Below, piece after piece: positions 38,286-46,736 of a DNA stretch of 64,000 nt. How positions within the stretch are numbered: position 1 is the first letter of the stretch; each line of letters starts with the position of its first letter. Source of the stretch: Bin5 sp965221145 (GTDB taxonomy: Bacteria; Chloroflexota; Anaerolineae; Caldilineales; Caldilineaceae); the NCBI GenBank assembly GCA_965221145.1, contig OZ244877.1, positions 3,906,001 to 3,970,000 of the forward strand, written 5' to 3'. The translations under genes were made by a program, and so were the position numbers. The notes beneath the pieces are model-generated. The model was not told the DNA's origin. It saw only the letters and a list, made by a program, of their open reading frames with translations, and did no database searches.

Positions 38286-38344
38286 TTTGAAGATTTTTTG
38301 TATTGATGGTGGCATGAAAACACTTCCGCCAAAAAATTATCAAA
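38286..38344. repeat. 60-bp palindromic element, copy 4
   Basis: TTTGAAGATTTTTTGTATTG ... CCGCCAAAAAATTATCAAA, 20 bp after the vWA stop. The position suits a transcript-end hairpin with T-run. Confidence 0.8.
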
Positions 38345-38420
38345 TGGCAACCTGACAACTTGGCGGCGGGCAAATTGGCTTACAAGACAGTTTCTAGTTT
38401 TTAGTATTCAGTTTTCAGTC

Positions 38421-38558
38421 TTAAGATTTTTTGGCGGAACTGTCTTCCATTGCAGCGCCAATTTTGAAGATTTTTTAGGCGGAACTGCCAACGCGCTCAC
38501 ATTGCGAAGCGGTAGCGCATCCAAATTCATAGCGGCTCCAATACAAGAAATCTTCAAA
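38421..38558. repeat. 60-bp palindromic element, copies 5a (half) and 5b (expanded)
   Basis: A left half (TTAAGATTTTTTGGCGGAAC, 38421-38462) abuts a longer copy at 38463-38558 whose interior is about 35 bp larger than usual. Both arms of 5b (TTTGAAGATTTTTT, GAAATCTTCAAA) are near perfect. Confidence 0.7.
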
Positions 38559-38587
38559 CTAGAGACTAAGAACGAACTACTAAAGAC

Positions 38588-38634
38588 TTTGGCCGCCCCC
38601 GACCCCATCCGACGGGCACTTGGGGGAGGCCAAA
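38588..38634. repeat. GC-rich palindromic repeat before the Tubulin_2 gene
   Basis: TTTGGCCGCCCCCGACCCCA ... GGCACTTGGGGGAGGCCAAA, ending about 19 bp before the Tubulin_2 start. Confidence 0.75.
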
Positions 38635-38652
38635 TATAGAAGGATACCGGAC

Positions 38653-41118
38653 ATGGACCAGAGCGGTGCGCCGTTTATCAGTGAAAAGCCGACAATCTAT
38701 CCGACCCTTGTCGTGGGTGTGGGCGGTATGGGCACAAATGCTGTCCGGGCGGTCAAACGGCGGCTGCGCAAAGCGTGGGGCGGCGAATCTCTGCCGGCGA
38801 TGATCCAACTGCTGGCGCTGGACACCGAACCGCTGATCAACCGGCTCGATCAGGAGCCCCTCTACGCCGATGAATCGGCCTATATGGGCAAGTTCGACGC
38901 AACGCGCCTGGTGGACAATCTCGAAAACCACCCGGAGATCGCCCGCTGGTGGGACTATCCGTCGATCCCCTTGGGCTACATCCACAACGGCGCCAAACAG
39001 CTGCGGCCAATCGGGCGGCTCTCTTTCTTCCGCAATTACGTCACCTTCAAGCGGCTATTGGAGACGAAATACGCGGCCTTGGATAAGATCCGCGATCTGG
39101 AGATGGCGCAGAATCGCCGCTTCCCGGTGATGAGCAACTATCAACTCGTCTATATCGTCAGCAGCCTCTGCGGCGGCACCGGCGCCGGCATGTTCATGGA
39201 TGTGGCGCACCGCGTGCGAGCGCTCGTGCGCAGCAATGCCCGCGTCGTCGGCATCTTCTTCCTGCCGGACGTGCTCGAAGAGGAGATCAACAGTGATCTG
39301 CAACGAAGACGCATCAAGGCCAACGCCTACGCCTCGCTCAAAGAGTTGAACTACTTCCAGGAGACGCAGCAGTTCAGTGAACTCTATCCCAGCGAACAGC
39401 GGGCGCTGCCTGACACCCCCTATGCACCCTTCGACTTCATCTTTCTGGTCGGGCGCACCAACCGCGACGGCCGCAGCCTCGCCCGCAAAGCCGACGCCGA
39501 GCATCTGGCCGCGCATCTCATCCAACTCACGGCCATCAGCCATCTCAGCAGCGAAATCCTCGGGCTGGAGGTCAATGTCGTGCGCGAACGCATGGCCGGC
39601 AGCGCGCCGGCGGCCGAGGTGGTAAATGAACGCCGTTCGCAGAAGGGCAACTATCTTGTCTACAGCAGCTTCGCCGCCTCCGCCATCGTCGCGCCCGATG
39701 AGACGCTGGTCAACTTCTGGCAGCAGGCCTTCCTCGCCGACTGCATGAGGCGTCTTGCCGCCGGGCCGGAACTCAACGACCCGCGCCAGCCGATCTCCGC
39801 ACAGACCCGCCAGAAGGTGATCACCATCTGGCAAGGGCTCCTGACCAGGATGCGCGCCCGCTATCTCTCCCTGGACAACGACCGGTTGGAGGAGTTGGTC
39901 GAGGAGGTCGAGGCGCAACGCGGCGCATGGCTCGGCTTCAAGACGGCGGTCGACAACGCCTTCCGCCAAACAGTTCTGGAGACGGGATTGCGCGGCGCGC
40001 TCGCCCTTGCCGATCTGCTGGCGCCGCTCAACCTCTCTTCCGCCCCCATGGAATCGTTGATCAAACAGAGACTCTTCCTGTTGAACAATCATCCGGTGAC
40101 GGAGGAGGATCGCGCGCGCTGGCGTTCGCTGCTGGCTCAGCAGGGAGGGGCCGCGGAGCAGATCGGCCAGATTGCCGGCGGCTTTGGCGATCTCTTGTTG
40201 GCGGCCTTCAACCCCCGGCAAGCACGCGACCGCGCCAGCGACACGCGCCAGCGCAAGGCCCGCGCCCGCCTCCACCAGCGCCGCGACAGGCTGGAACGAA
40301 TCCTGGTCGAGCGCATTTTCTCGTATGGCACGCAGACACGCGAGGTGTTCCGCACACAGATAGACAACGCCGGGGGCGCGCTGGGGCGGGCCAATCAGGC
40401 GGCAAGGCGGGCCGCAGAACGCATCGACCCCCGCATCCCCGACGGCACGGCCAGCACCAACACATACTATGAGTTGGAGACCGGCGCGGTCGGGCGGGAC
40501 TATCTGCAACACTTTTACCGCAACGCGGCCCAGGTCGTCTATCCCAGCGATTGGGAGGTCTTGCTGGGGCCGGTTATCGACCGCATTTTGAACGTCAGCC
40601 AGGCAGTCAGCGCCGAGGAGTTGTTCGCCAATCTTACCAACGCAATCGCCACCGAACGGGGGCTGCTGGGCAGGGTGTTGCAGTGCGTGGACATCCGCCA
40701 CATTATCGGTGTGCAGCATGGCGAGGAGACACAGCAGTCCCGGCCTCTGCCCAACAACCGCGTGCAGCAGTGGCTGGATCGTCTGAACCCCTACATCCGC
40801 TGGGACTCGGACCGCTTCAACTTCCACGACGCCAATCTGGAGCACATCCGCCTGGCGGCCACACCATCCTCCCGCACTGACGATCCCCAGTTGGCCATGG
40901 CGATGATAGGCCAGGAGGATATCAAATGGGTGCCCACCGGCGACACCGGACGCATGGACGCCGTCTGGATCGTCCACGGGCTGCCGGTGACGCTGATTGA
41001 CCGCCTGGATGAGTTTCGGGCACAGTATGAAAACAGGCGCGATTTCCCCGCCCGCGAGGAGTTTCATCTCCATCCCGCCTGGGTCGATCTGCCCGAAATC
41101 ACTGACGACAGTATCTAG
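38653..41118 (+). CDS. Tubulin_2 / FtsZ-like GTPase
   Basis: 821 aa from the ATG at 38653, which has GAAGGA 8 nt upstream; an upstream TTG frame start lies in a repeat. A nucleotide-binding N-terminus (VVGVGGMGTNAVRAVKRRL) and the tubulin signature SSLCGGTGAGMFMDVAH (near residue 175) identify the Tubulin_2 type (PF13809). VVGIFFLPDVLEEEIN and NAYASLKELNYFQ are also family landmarks. The C-terminal half is a long helical region (RARLHQRRDRLERILVERIF). FtsZ-like proteins of this group have been proposed from gene context to act in membrane remodelling alongside vWA partners. The gene order here, vWA then tubulin then a membrane paralogue, fits that idea. Confidence 0.9.
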   Translation: MDQSGAPFISEKPTIYPTLVVGVGGMGTNAVRAVKRRLRKAWGGESLPAMIQLLALDTEPLINRLDQEPLYADESAYMGKFDATRLVDNLENHPEIARWWDYPSIPLGYIHNGAKQLRPIGRLSFFRNYVTFKRLLETKYAALDKIRDLEMAQNRRFPVMSNYQLVYIVSSLCGGTGAGMFMDVAHRVRALVRSNARVVGIFFLPDVLEEEINSDLQRRRIKANAYASLKELNYFQETQQFSELYPSEQRALPDTPYAPFDFIFLVGRTNRDGRSLARKADAEHLAAHLIQLTAISHLSSEILGLEVNVVRERMAGSAPAAEVVNERRSQKGNYLVYSSFAASAIVAPDETLVNFWQQAFLADCMRRLAAGPELNDPRQPISAQTRQKVITIWQGLLTRMRARYLSLDNDRLEELVEEVEAQRGAWLGFKTAVDNAFRQTVLETGLRGALALADLLAPLNLSSAPMESLIKQRLFLLNNHPVTEEDRARWRSLLAQQGGAAEQIGQIAGGFGDLLLAAFNPRQARDRASDTRQRKARARLHQRRDRLERILVERIFSYGTQTREVFRTQIDNAGGALGRANQAARRAAERIDPRIPDGTASTNTYYELETGAVGRDYLQHFYRNAAQVVYPSDWEVLLGPVIDRILNVSQAVSAEELFANLTNAIATERGLLGRVLQCVDIRHIIGVQHGEETQQSRPLPNNRVQQWLDRLNPYIRWDSDRFNFHDANLEHIRLAATPSSRTDDPQLAMAMIGQEDIKWVPTGDTGRMDAVWIVHGLPVTLIDRLDEFRAQYENRRDFPAREEFHLHPAWVDLPEITDDSI

Positions 41119-41215
41119 TTTTCGGTTTCAAGTTTTTAGTGGTTAGTTGCCCGTAGCTTAAGGCCGCAGGAGAATTTGATTGCGGTCACGGCGTTATCGG
41201 GACTTGATTGTCTGA

Positions 41216-41587
41216 CAGAAATCAATTGACTTTGTTGGTGTGATCTATTCTTCTACGCACTCTTTTCCAAAGGAGGAGATATATGGGCTAACTTCTCAGA
41301 TCAGGCGGGCTGGAGTTTCTATACCGGCCAACATTGCGGAGGGGCAATTTTGGCCTGAGCCTACCGCGTCCTCGCGCACTTGGCGAAGGCCAAACACAGA
41401 AACAGCAGGGGCGAGTTTCGACAGTTTCTGGGGATAGCGCAAGATTTCGTTGGCGGAGTTAGAGACTCTGTTGATTATCTCAAGGAATCTGCAATATCTG
41501 ATCCCACCGGATGCAGAAGAGTTGCTGAAAAGATGCGAAGAGAACGGTAGAATGTTGGCGGCCCTGAAGAATTCGTTAGCGAAATAG
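41216..41587 (+). pseudogene. Four-helix bundle (S23-type) protein, broken
   Basis: Fragments in different frames spell the PF05635 family. QKSIDFVGVIYSSTHSFPKE followed by EIYGLTSQIRRAGVSIPANIAEG reads in frame from 41216. A GC-rich palindrome then interrupts at 41349-41394. After it come RGEFRQFLGIA and, in another frame, SLAELETLLIISRNLQYLIP to NSLAK and a TAG at 41585-41587. A start codon is missing (a TGA precedes). The palindrome insertion and at least one frameshift inactivated it. Confidence 0.75.
41349..41394. repeat. GC-rich palindromic repeat inside the four-helix bundle pseudogene
   Basis: TTTGGCCTGAGCC ... GCACTTGGCGAAGGCCAAA, diverged in the centre but with the family ends. It splits the family motif after NIAEG. 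Confidence 0.6.
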
Positions 41588-41641
41588 CTTTTAGTGCCCA
41601 CCGCGACCCAGCAACTAAATACTGAAAACTAGAAACTACCT

Positions 41642-44600
41642 ATGCTTCCCGGCGCAACCCGTAGCCGAGCCGCTATACTCTGTTTTGGTGGATGGGGCTT
41701 GCAGACAATGCTCCATCTGGCTCCGCGCCTGCAGGCCACCCAAGAACAACGCATCGCCACCGGCGTCGACGGCCCGGACCTGACCCGCATCACCCGCTTT
41801 GCAGCCCTCCTGCCCGCCGATCAACTCAATCAACAAGACGAGCTTGCCCTCAATCTGTTCACCCTGGGTGACAACCGTCTGCCGCCATTTTATCTGGAAC
41901 GCCTGCTCCATGACCTGGAGCGCTCCAAAACGCCGGCAACCAATGAAAGCCCATCCAGCCAGTGGCGACAGGCCACGAGCCAGCAGCGGGCGAGCCTTTT
42001 GCTGGAGGCGGCTGGCAATACGCTGCTCCCTCTGCAATGGCTAGAGTCGCCGGATCGGTGGCCTGGGATCAGCGCAGCTACGGCAACGCCGGCAGACAAC
42101 CGCGCTTCTGCCCGCAAGGGGCTGCCCTGGCCCTTCCGAAGGTCGAGCAAGGCCGCAGACAGCGGCGATTCGCCCGGCCATGCAAGCGGCTCACCCGCAT
42201 CGTCAACCCCGCTCGACCCGCCCACGCGGCGGCACGCTTTCCGCGCGGCGCTGCACGCAGGCGACAGCATTGCCCACCTGTTCGCCTCCAATATCATCGA
42301 CCCGATCCGCGCGGACACCCATGTCCCCGGCGACCCCTTTGTGCAGACGACCCTTTATGTGATCGCGCCGCTCTACGAACCGTTGACCTCGGCCCTGATC
42401 TGGCCAACGATCGCGCATCAACTCAACTATCTGGGACAGCGCCATATCGCCCAAGTCGTTGGCATCTTTGCCGCCGGTAGCTACGCAAGGGACAGCAGCC
42501 GCATCACCGAAGACGCCTCCTGTTACGCGGCGATGGCGGAGTTGGAGGCGCTCACCGGTCTGCGCCGCGCCAATCTCAGCAAATTCATCTCTTCGATGCG
42601 CGAAGATTCCAACAGGCATGGCCGAAACAACGCCTCCCTGCCGGAGGAGTGGCTCGGTCGTCCTCTCTTTGACCGCATCTATCTTGTGGATCGGGAAAAG
42701 AGCAATCAAGGCCTGGCCCGCAACAGCTACGAACTGTCCGTTCTCGTTGGCAACGCCCTGCAGTCGCTCATCGCCGCCGATGGGGCCGCCTATGTAGATG
42801 AGCAGGTCGGGATCGATCTGCGCAACGCAAGCGACCGCCCTTACAGTTTGCTGGGCGCGGCCGCGGACTATGTGCCGCTGGACTACATTTTTCAGACTGC
42901 GCAAGAGTATGAGGGAAAACGGCTTCTGCGCGAGCAGGTGCTGCCCGGGGGACCAGAGGGCGCATCGGGCCTCGCAGCGCCTGTGGCGGCCGCGGACAAC
43001 ATGGAGCCATTGGCCCCCCTGCAGGTGTTGGGCGCAACGTCGCAGCAGGTCTTGATTCAGCTCATCGAGCAGATGCCCGAACTATTCGATGAATTGAATC
43101 CCCAATCGATCCAGCAGCTTTCAGCCCATCCTGATTACGTGCTGCCGCCAGCGACGGCGCGCAAACTGCGCGGTCTCAACCCTGTCCGCTGGCAGGCCGC
43201 CTTCGACAGACACCTTCAGGACGTGATGGTCCAATTTGAAGAGAGTATCGGCGCCGACGCGCTCGACACGGCCTGGGGACTGGCTGCCCTGCGCGAGGAT
43301 GGTCTACCCCGTAACTCCGCCGACAATCGCTTTCTGCCAACCGTCTCGCGGCGGATGCGCTCCCACCTGCTCACCCAGATCGGCGCCCGGCCGTCAGGAC
43401 TTGTGCAGGCGCGGCGTCAACTCCACCAGTGGCTGTTCGAACTGGAACAGGAACGGCACGCCCTGGCCCACCTTGGAAGCGCAGGCGTCCCCTCTGGCGG
43501 AGCCAATCGCGTCGAACGACAGTTGGAACTGCGCGACTGGCGCGCCCGCTATCTGCGCACGCTCGCCGATCAGCCGTCTCTGTTCGGTTCACTGACGCGG
43601 GCGTTCGGTCTGCTGACCGGCATCGTGCTGCTGACACTGCTCTATCTGTTCGGTTCCGGGCTGATGGACAACATGGGCGACATCATCGATGGTGAAGCCA
43701 ACCCCGCCATTCTTATGGGGCTGATAACCGGCACGTTCCTGAACGCAATCGTCGAATTCTTCAGTAGTGAAGCCAACGCCGCCACATTTATCGGGCTGAT
43801 GATCGGCGCATTTCTGGGCGCAATGATGTCATTTCGGTCGCGGGCGCGCCGCGTGCGCAAGCTGCGGCGGGAACGGGTCAATCTGGCCTGCTCGGAATTG
43901 ACCGCCCGCCTGCAGGACAGCGTGCAACGAGGGCTGGGCCGCGTCCATGAGCATCTGCAACAGATACTGCAACAGATGGACCGCGCCCTCGAAGAGACCT
44001 GCGCAACATTGCAGGAGTGGTCAGTCAGCGACGCCATGCCGCCCGTCCCGCCGGAGGGGGTGATCAGTTCCCATCTCTATCGCCCCCATCTCAATCCAAC
44101 CCTGTGGGAACGTTGCCAGACATTCATGCGCAGCCGCCAGGACGCCGAAGGACTGCGCGGCGATGGACGCCTGCGCGAAATCTGGACATCCCCGCACCGC
44201 CTTGAGCAACTGGCCGCCCTGTTCACCGGCCAGTTTGAAGATTTTTTGGCGGAGAAGCCTTCATTGCCGACGCCAATACAAAAAACCTTCAAAAACGCAC
44301 CATCCCACCCCGACGTGGCCGGACATCCAAATCACGCGACGGGCGACCACCGAGGACTCGCAGAGACCCTGTTCGCTTACATCCGCGACAGCGCGCAGGC
44401 GGCGGTCTCCGGCATGCACGCAAGCGAGACCGACATGGCGCGGCTCCAATTCGTGCGCACGCTGGCCCGTGAGTACAATCTGGAGCATCTTCTCTGGCGG
44501 GACGACTCCTCGGCGGAGGATTTTGCCTCCCTATATCCGAACGGGGAGTTCACGCCCGTTTCCACCGCGACGCTGCGCTATCTGGAAGATATGTGGAATA

Positions 44601-44947
44601 CCGCCAAACCGTCGGCCAACTACGATGTCTCCGACCGGCTGGCTGCGTATGGGCTGCCGGTCGAGTTCGCCGCGGTCTCCGGTGACCCGGACAGCGACCT
44701 GACGGAGGACGTCATGCAGAGTTTGCGCGTCCCCCGTCTGTTGACCGGCAACACCTTTCAGATCACCTTTGTGCGCACGCTGCACGGTCTTGAGTTGAAG
44801 GATCTGGGCAGCATGGCGCGCTATCTGGCAGAGTTGAGCCGGATGAATACCACCTCGCGCCAGCGAGTCATGCTCACGGAAGCCGCCCAAGCCGAGTTTT
44901 ACAATCAACATGGCTCAGACGGCGCACCGCGCAACCCCCGTTTTTGA
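41642..44947 (+). CDS. Large membrane protein, probable diverged Tubulin_2 paralogue
   Basis: 1101 aa. The start AAILCFGGWGLQTMLHLAPR parallels the nucleotide-binding N-terminus of the preceding protein. The stretch AQVVGIFAAGSYARDSS ... CYAAMAELEALTG aligns with its VVGIFFLPDVLEEEIN ... AYASLKELNYF. The GGTGxG signature is missing, so GTP hydrolysis is doubtful. Residues about 645-730 contain two or three membrane segments (GIVLLTLLYLFGSGLM, LITGTFLNAIVEFF, FIGLMIGAFLGAMMSF), followed by a basic coiled region. A 60-bp palindrome is inserted in frame at residues 865-884, and another supplies the C-terminal residues and stop. It likely works with the vWA and Tubulin_2 proteins. The paralogy is inference from short aligned segments. 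Confidence 0.75.
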   Translation: MLPGATRSRAAILCFGGWGLQTMLHLAPRLQATQEQRIATGVDGPDLTRITRFAALLPADQLNQQDELALNLFTLGDNRLPPFYLERLLHDLERSKTPATNESPSSQWRQATSQQRASLLLEAAGNTLLPLQWLESPDRWPGISAATATPADNRASARKGLPWPFRRSSKAADSGDSPGHASGSPASSTPLDPPTRRHAFRAALHAGDSIAHLFASNIIDPIRADTHVPGDPFVQTTLYVIAPLYEPLTSALIWPTIAHQLNYLGQRHIAQVVGIFAAGSYARDSSRITEDASCYAAMAELEALTGLRRANLSKFISSMREDSNRHGRNNASLPEEWLGRPLFDRIYLVDREKSNQGLARNSYELSVLVGNALQSLIAADGAAYVDEQVGIDLRNASDRPYSLLGAAADYVPLDYIFQTAQEYEGKRLLREQVLPGGPEGASGLAAPVAAADNMEPLAPLQVLGATSQQVLIQLIEQMPELFDELNPQSIQQLSAHPDYVLPPATARKLRGLNPVRWQAAFDRHLQDVMVQFEESIGADALDTAWGLAALREDGLPRNSADNRFLPTVSRRMRSHLLTQIGARPSGLVQARRQLHQWLFELEQERHALAHLGSAGVPSGGANRVERQLELRDWRARYLRTLADQPSLFGSLTRAFGLLTGIVLLTLLYLFGSGLMDNMGDIIDGEANPAILMGLITGTFLNAIVEFFSSEANAATFIGLMIGAFLGAMMSFRSRARRVRKLRRERVNLACSELTARLQDSVQRGLGRVHEHLQQILQQMDRALEETCATLQEWSVSDAMPPVPPEGVISSHLYRPHLNPTLWERCQTFMRSRQDAEGLRGDGRLREIWTSPHRLEQLAALFTGQFEDFLAEKPSLPTPIQKTFKNAPSHPDVAGHPNHATGDHRGLAETLFAYIRDSAQAAVSGMHASETDMARLQFVRTLAREYNLEHLLWRDDSSAEDFASLYPNGEFTPVSTATLRYLEDMWNTAKPSANYDVSDRLAAYGLPVEFAAVSGDPDSDLTEDVMQSLRVPRLLTGNTFQITFVRTLHGLELKDLGSMARYLAELSRMNTTSRQRVMLTEAAQAEFYNQHGSDGAPRNPRF
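44234..44293. repeat. 60-bp palindromic element, copy 6, in frame inside a gene
   Basis: TTTGAAGATTTTTTGGCGGA ... CCAATACAAAAAACCTTCAAA. It encodes FEDFLAEKPSLPTPIQKTFK in the 1101-aa protein without breaking the frame. Confidence 0.9.
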
Positions 44948-45002
44948 AGGTTTTTTGTATTGGCGCTTCTCTCAAAAACAGTTCCGCCAAAACACCTTCA
45001 AA
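44943..45002. repeat. 60-bp palindromic element, copy 7, stop codons for two convergent genes
   Basis: TTTGAAGGTTTTTTGTATTG ... CCGCCAAAACACCTTCAAA. It contains the TGA ending the plus-strand 1101-aa gene (44945-44947) and the stop of the minus-strand DUF1385 gene (44972-44974). Its paired T and A runs make it a plausible bidirectional terminator. Confidence 0.88.
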
Positions 45003-46003
45003 TACTGCGCTGCCGCTCCGCTGTATGAGCGCGCTGTGTCTGCCGCTTCCTCGCCGGGCTGCCCTGGGTGCGGGGGGTCCTCGGAGCCTGTCCCGGCTGC
45101 GATGCCATCGGCTGCAAGCACGGGAAGCAGGGCGGCAATGGCGCATTCGACCATACTGTTGTCCGGCTCGCGGGTCGTGATGCGCTGGAGGAGCAGCCCG
45201 GGCGCGATCAGAAGACGCATGAGCGGGTTGCTGGCATGATTGGCGCTGAAGCGGATAATCTCGTAGGAGATTGCAGCTACGAAGGGAATGAGCAGCAGGC
45301 GGGTAACAAAACGCAGGACCAGAGCCAGCCAGGCATACTCGATCCAGGCAAACGTGAGGGGCGCGAAAAGCAGAATGCTGATCACAAGCACGTACAGCAG
45401 GAAGCTGGTGCCGCAGCGGACATGCTGGACGCTGTGCTTCTGCACATTGGCTACTGTCAGCGTTTCGCCGGCCTCGTACGCGTTGATCGTCTTGTGCTCT
45501 GCGCCATGATAGGCGAAAACGCGGCGGATGTCGGGCAGGAAGCTGATCGCCCACAGATAGACCACGAACAGAATCAGGCGGATGCCGCCTTCGGCTACGG
45601 CGTCGAGATAGGGGTTGTGCTCGAAGAAACCGGCAAACCAGCGGCTGGCGAAAGTAGGGAGCAGAAAGAAAACGGCCACTGCAAAGGCAAGGCTGGTCGC
45701 AATGGTCGTCCACGCCACCGGGCCGGAAAACTCGACCTGCTCCTCAGCGTCATCCTCCTGCATCGCCACATCAGCGCTCCACATCAGCGCGCGCATACCC
45801 AGCCCGAGCGCATCCCACAGCAGAGCCAGCCCCCGCACAAAGGGCCACTGCCCCCACTTGCGCGTATAGATCTTGGCTGTGAGCGGCTGCTCATGGACGA
45901 CGATCGTGCCCTGGACGTTGCGCACGGCAATCGACATCGTCTTGCGCCCCCGCATCATCACGCCTTCAATGACCGCCTGACCACCGTAATACTGTTTACT
46001 CAC
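44972..46003 (-). CDS. DUF1385 family membrane protein
   Basis: 343 aa from the GTG at 46003; an ATG at 46036 would add 11 atypical residues. The family signature YYGGQAVIEGVMMRGRKTMS is at the N-terminus as usual. Several membrane helices follow (TTIATSLAFAVAVFFLLPTF, LILFVVYLWAISFLPD), with the conserved HGAEHKTINAYE and RCGTSFLLYVLVISI. The function of DUF1385 is unknown; a YGGQAVIEGVMMRG protein is near-universal in Chloroflexota and Firmicutes. The last ten residues (YLKVFWRNCF) and stop are encoded by a 60-bp palindrome, beyond the normal family end. Confidence 0.9.
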   Translation of the reverse strand: MSKQYYGGQAVIEGVMMRGRKTMSIAVRNVQGTIVVHEQPLTAKIYTRKWGQWPFVRGLALLWDALGLGMRALMWSADVAMQEDDAEEQVEFSGPVAWTTIATSLAFAVAVFFLLPTFASRWFAGFFEHNPYLDAVAEGGIRLILFVVYLWAISFLPDIRRVFAYHGAEHKTINAYEAGETLTVANVQKHSVQHVRCGTSFLLYVLVISILLFAPLTFAWIEYAWLALVLRFVTRLLLIPFVAAISYEIIRFSANHASNPLMRLLIAPGLLLQRITTREPDNSMVECAIAALLPVLAADGIAAGTGSEDPPHPGQPGEEAADTARSYSGAAAQYLKVFWRNCF

Positions 46004-46218
46004 AATTCGCACCCGTGTAGCGGAGCGGCAGCGCATTCACCACCGCTCTTCGGTTTGGAATTTCCTTGATGGCTGCCCGCTACCAGGACGGTAGGCGCGG
46101 ACAAGTCGATCCTGCCTGAAGCAAACGTGATTGTAGCATCCATGTTTTCGTTGGAGCAAACCGAGACGATTCCCGTTGGAAGCCTGGGCTTTTGCGCGGC
46201 ATCCGCATTGGGTGCGTC

Positions 46219-46277
46219 TTTGAAGGTTTTTTGGCGGACAGGCCTCATTGCCAACGCCAATACAAAAAACCTTCAAA
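46219..46277. repeat. 60-bp palindromic element, copy 8
   Basis: TTTGAAGGTTTTTTGGCGGA ... CCAATACAAAAAACCTTCAAA. It is intergenic in the 700-bp gap (46037-46736) upstream of the ABC substrate-binding gene. That gap holds only repeats. Confidence 0.88.
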
Positions 46278-46385
46278 CCCAGACATCTTAACTGCTCTTT
46301 CGCATTGCAAAGCACGTATAAATTGACAGCGTTGAATGCCTTACAGTATCATCAATTCCAGAGGAGAGACGTCCTGATTGACCTC

Positions 46386-46600
46386 TTTGAAGATTTTTTG
46401 GCGGAGAAGCCTTCATTGCCAACATCAATACAAAAAATCGGTAGTGGTCGAATAGTAAGTGATCTGATAATCCGGTGGTGTGGACATTCTTGTCCGTGCA
46501 TCCGCTAATCATAGCAAGCTCCGAATCACAGAAATCACAGTTCAGACAAAGACTTTCCCTTCACCACTTACAATGTGACCACTACCAAAAAATCTTCAAA
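46386..46600. repeat. 60-bp palindromic element, copy 9, split by a MITE
   Basis: The left portion 46386-46439 (TTTGAAGATTTTTTGGCGGA to AAAAAATC) and the remainder 46587-46600 (AAAAAATCTTCAAA) flank a 147-bp insertion. Removing it and one AAAAAATC restores a standard copy. Confidence 0.88.
46440..46586. mobile_element. 147-bp IS1-type MITE with 8-bp target duplication
   Basis: Termini GGTAGTGGTC...GTAAGTG and the inverted equivalent ending GACCACTACC. The GGTAGTGGT ends match those of the IS1-family element at 51261. AAAAAATC flanks it on both sides (46432-46439, 46587-46594), an 8-bp duplication as made by IS1 transposases. There is no coding capacity. It may be mobilised by that IS. Confidence 0.85.
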
Positions 46601-46681
46601 TCTGGGAATGGGGTGCCCTTTGGGCCTGTGTAGTCCGCCCTCGTCAGTTCAGACGGATCCTCTTCCTGGAACCAACCGAAC

Positions 46682-46706
46682 GCCGAAGGCTTTTGCGACC
46701 CAACCG
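46682..46706. repeat. Partial GC-rich palindrome
   Basis: GCCGAAGGCTTTTGCGACCC matches half of the reverse complement of the variant at 34901. It is about 30 bp before the substrate-binding gene. Confidence 0.5.
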
Positions 46707-46736
46707 GTGGTCCCGCCTGAGCCAAGGGGTTGAACA

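Noticed and set aside
39055..41073. 672-codon minus-strand frame opposite the Tubulin_2 gene
   Set aside because: The plus strand carries clear tubulin motifs. The reverse frame has no family motif or ribosome site.
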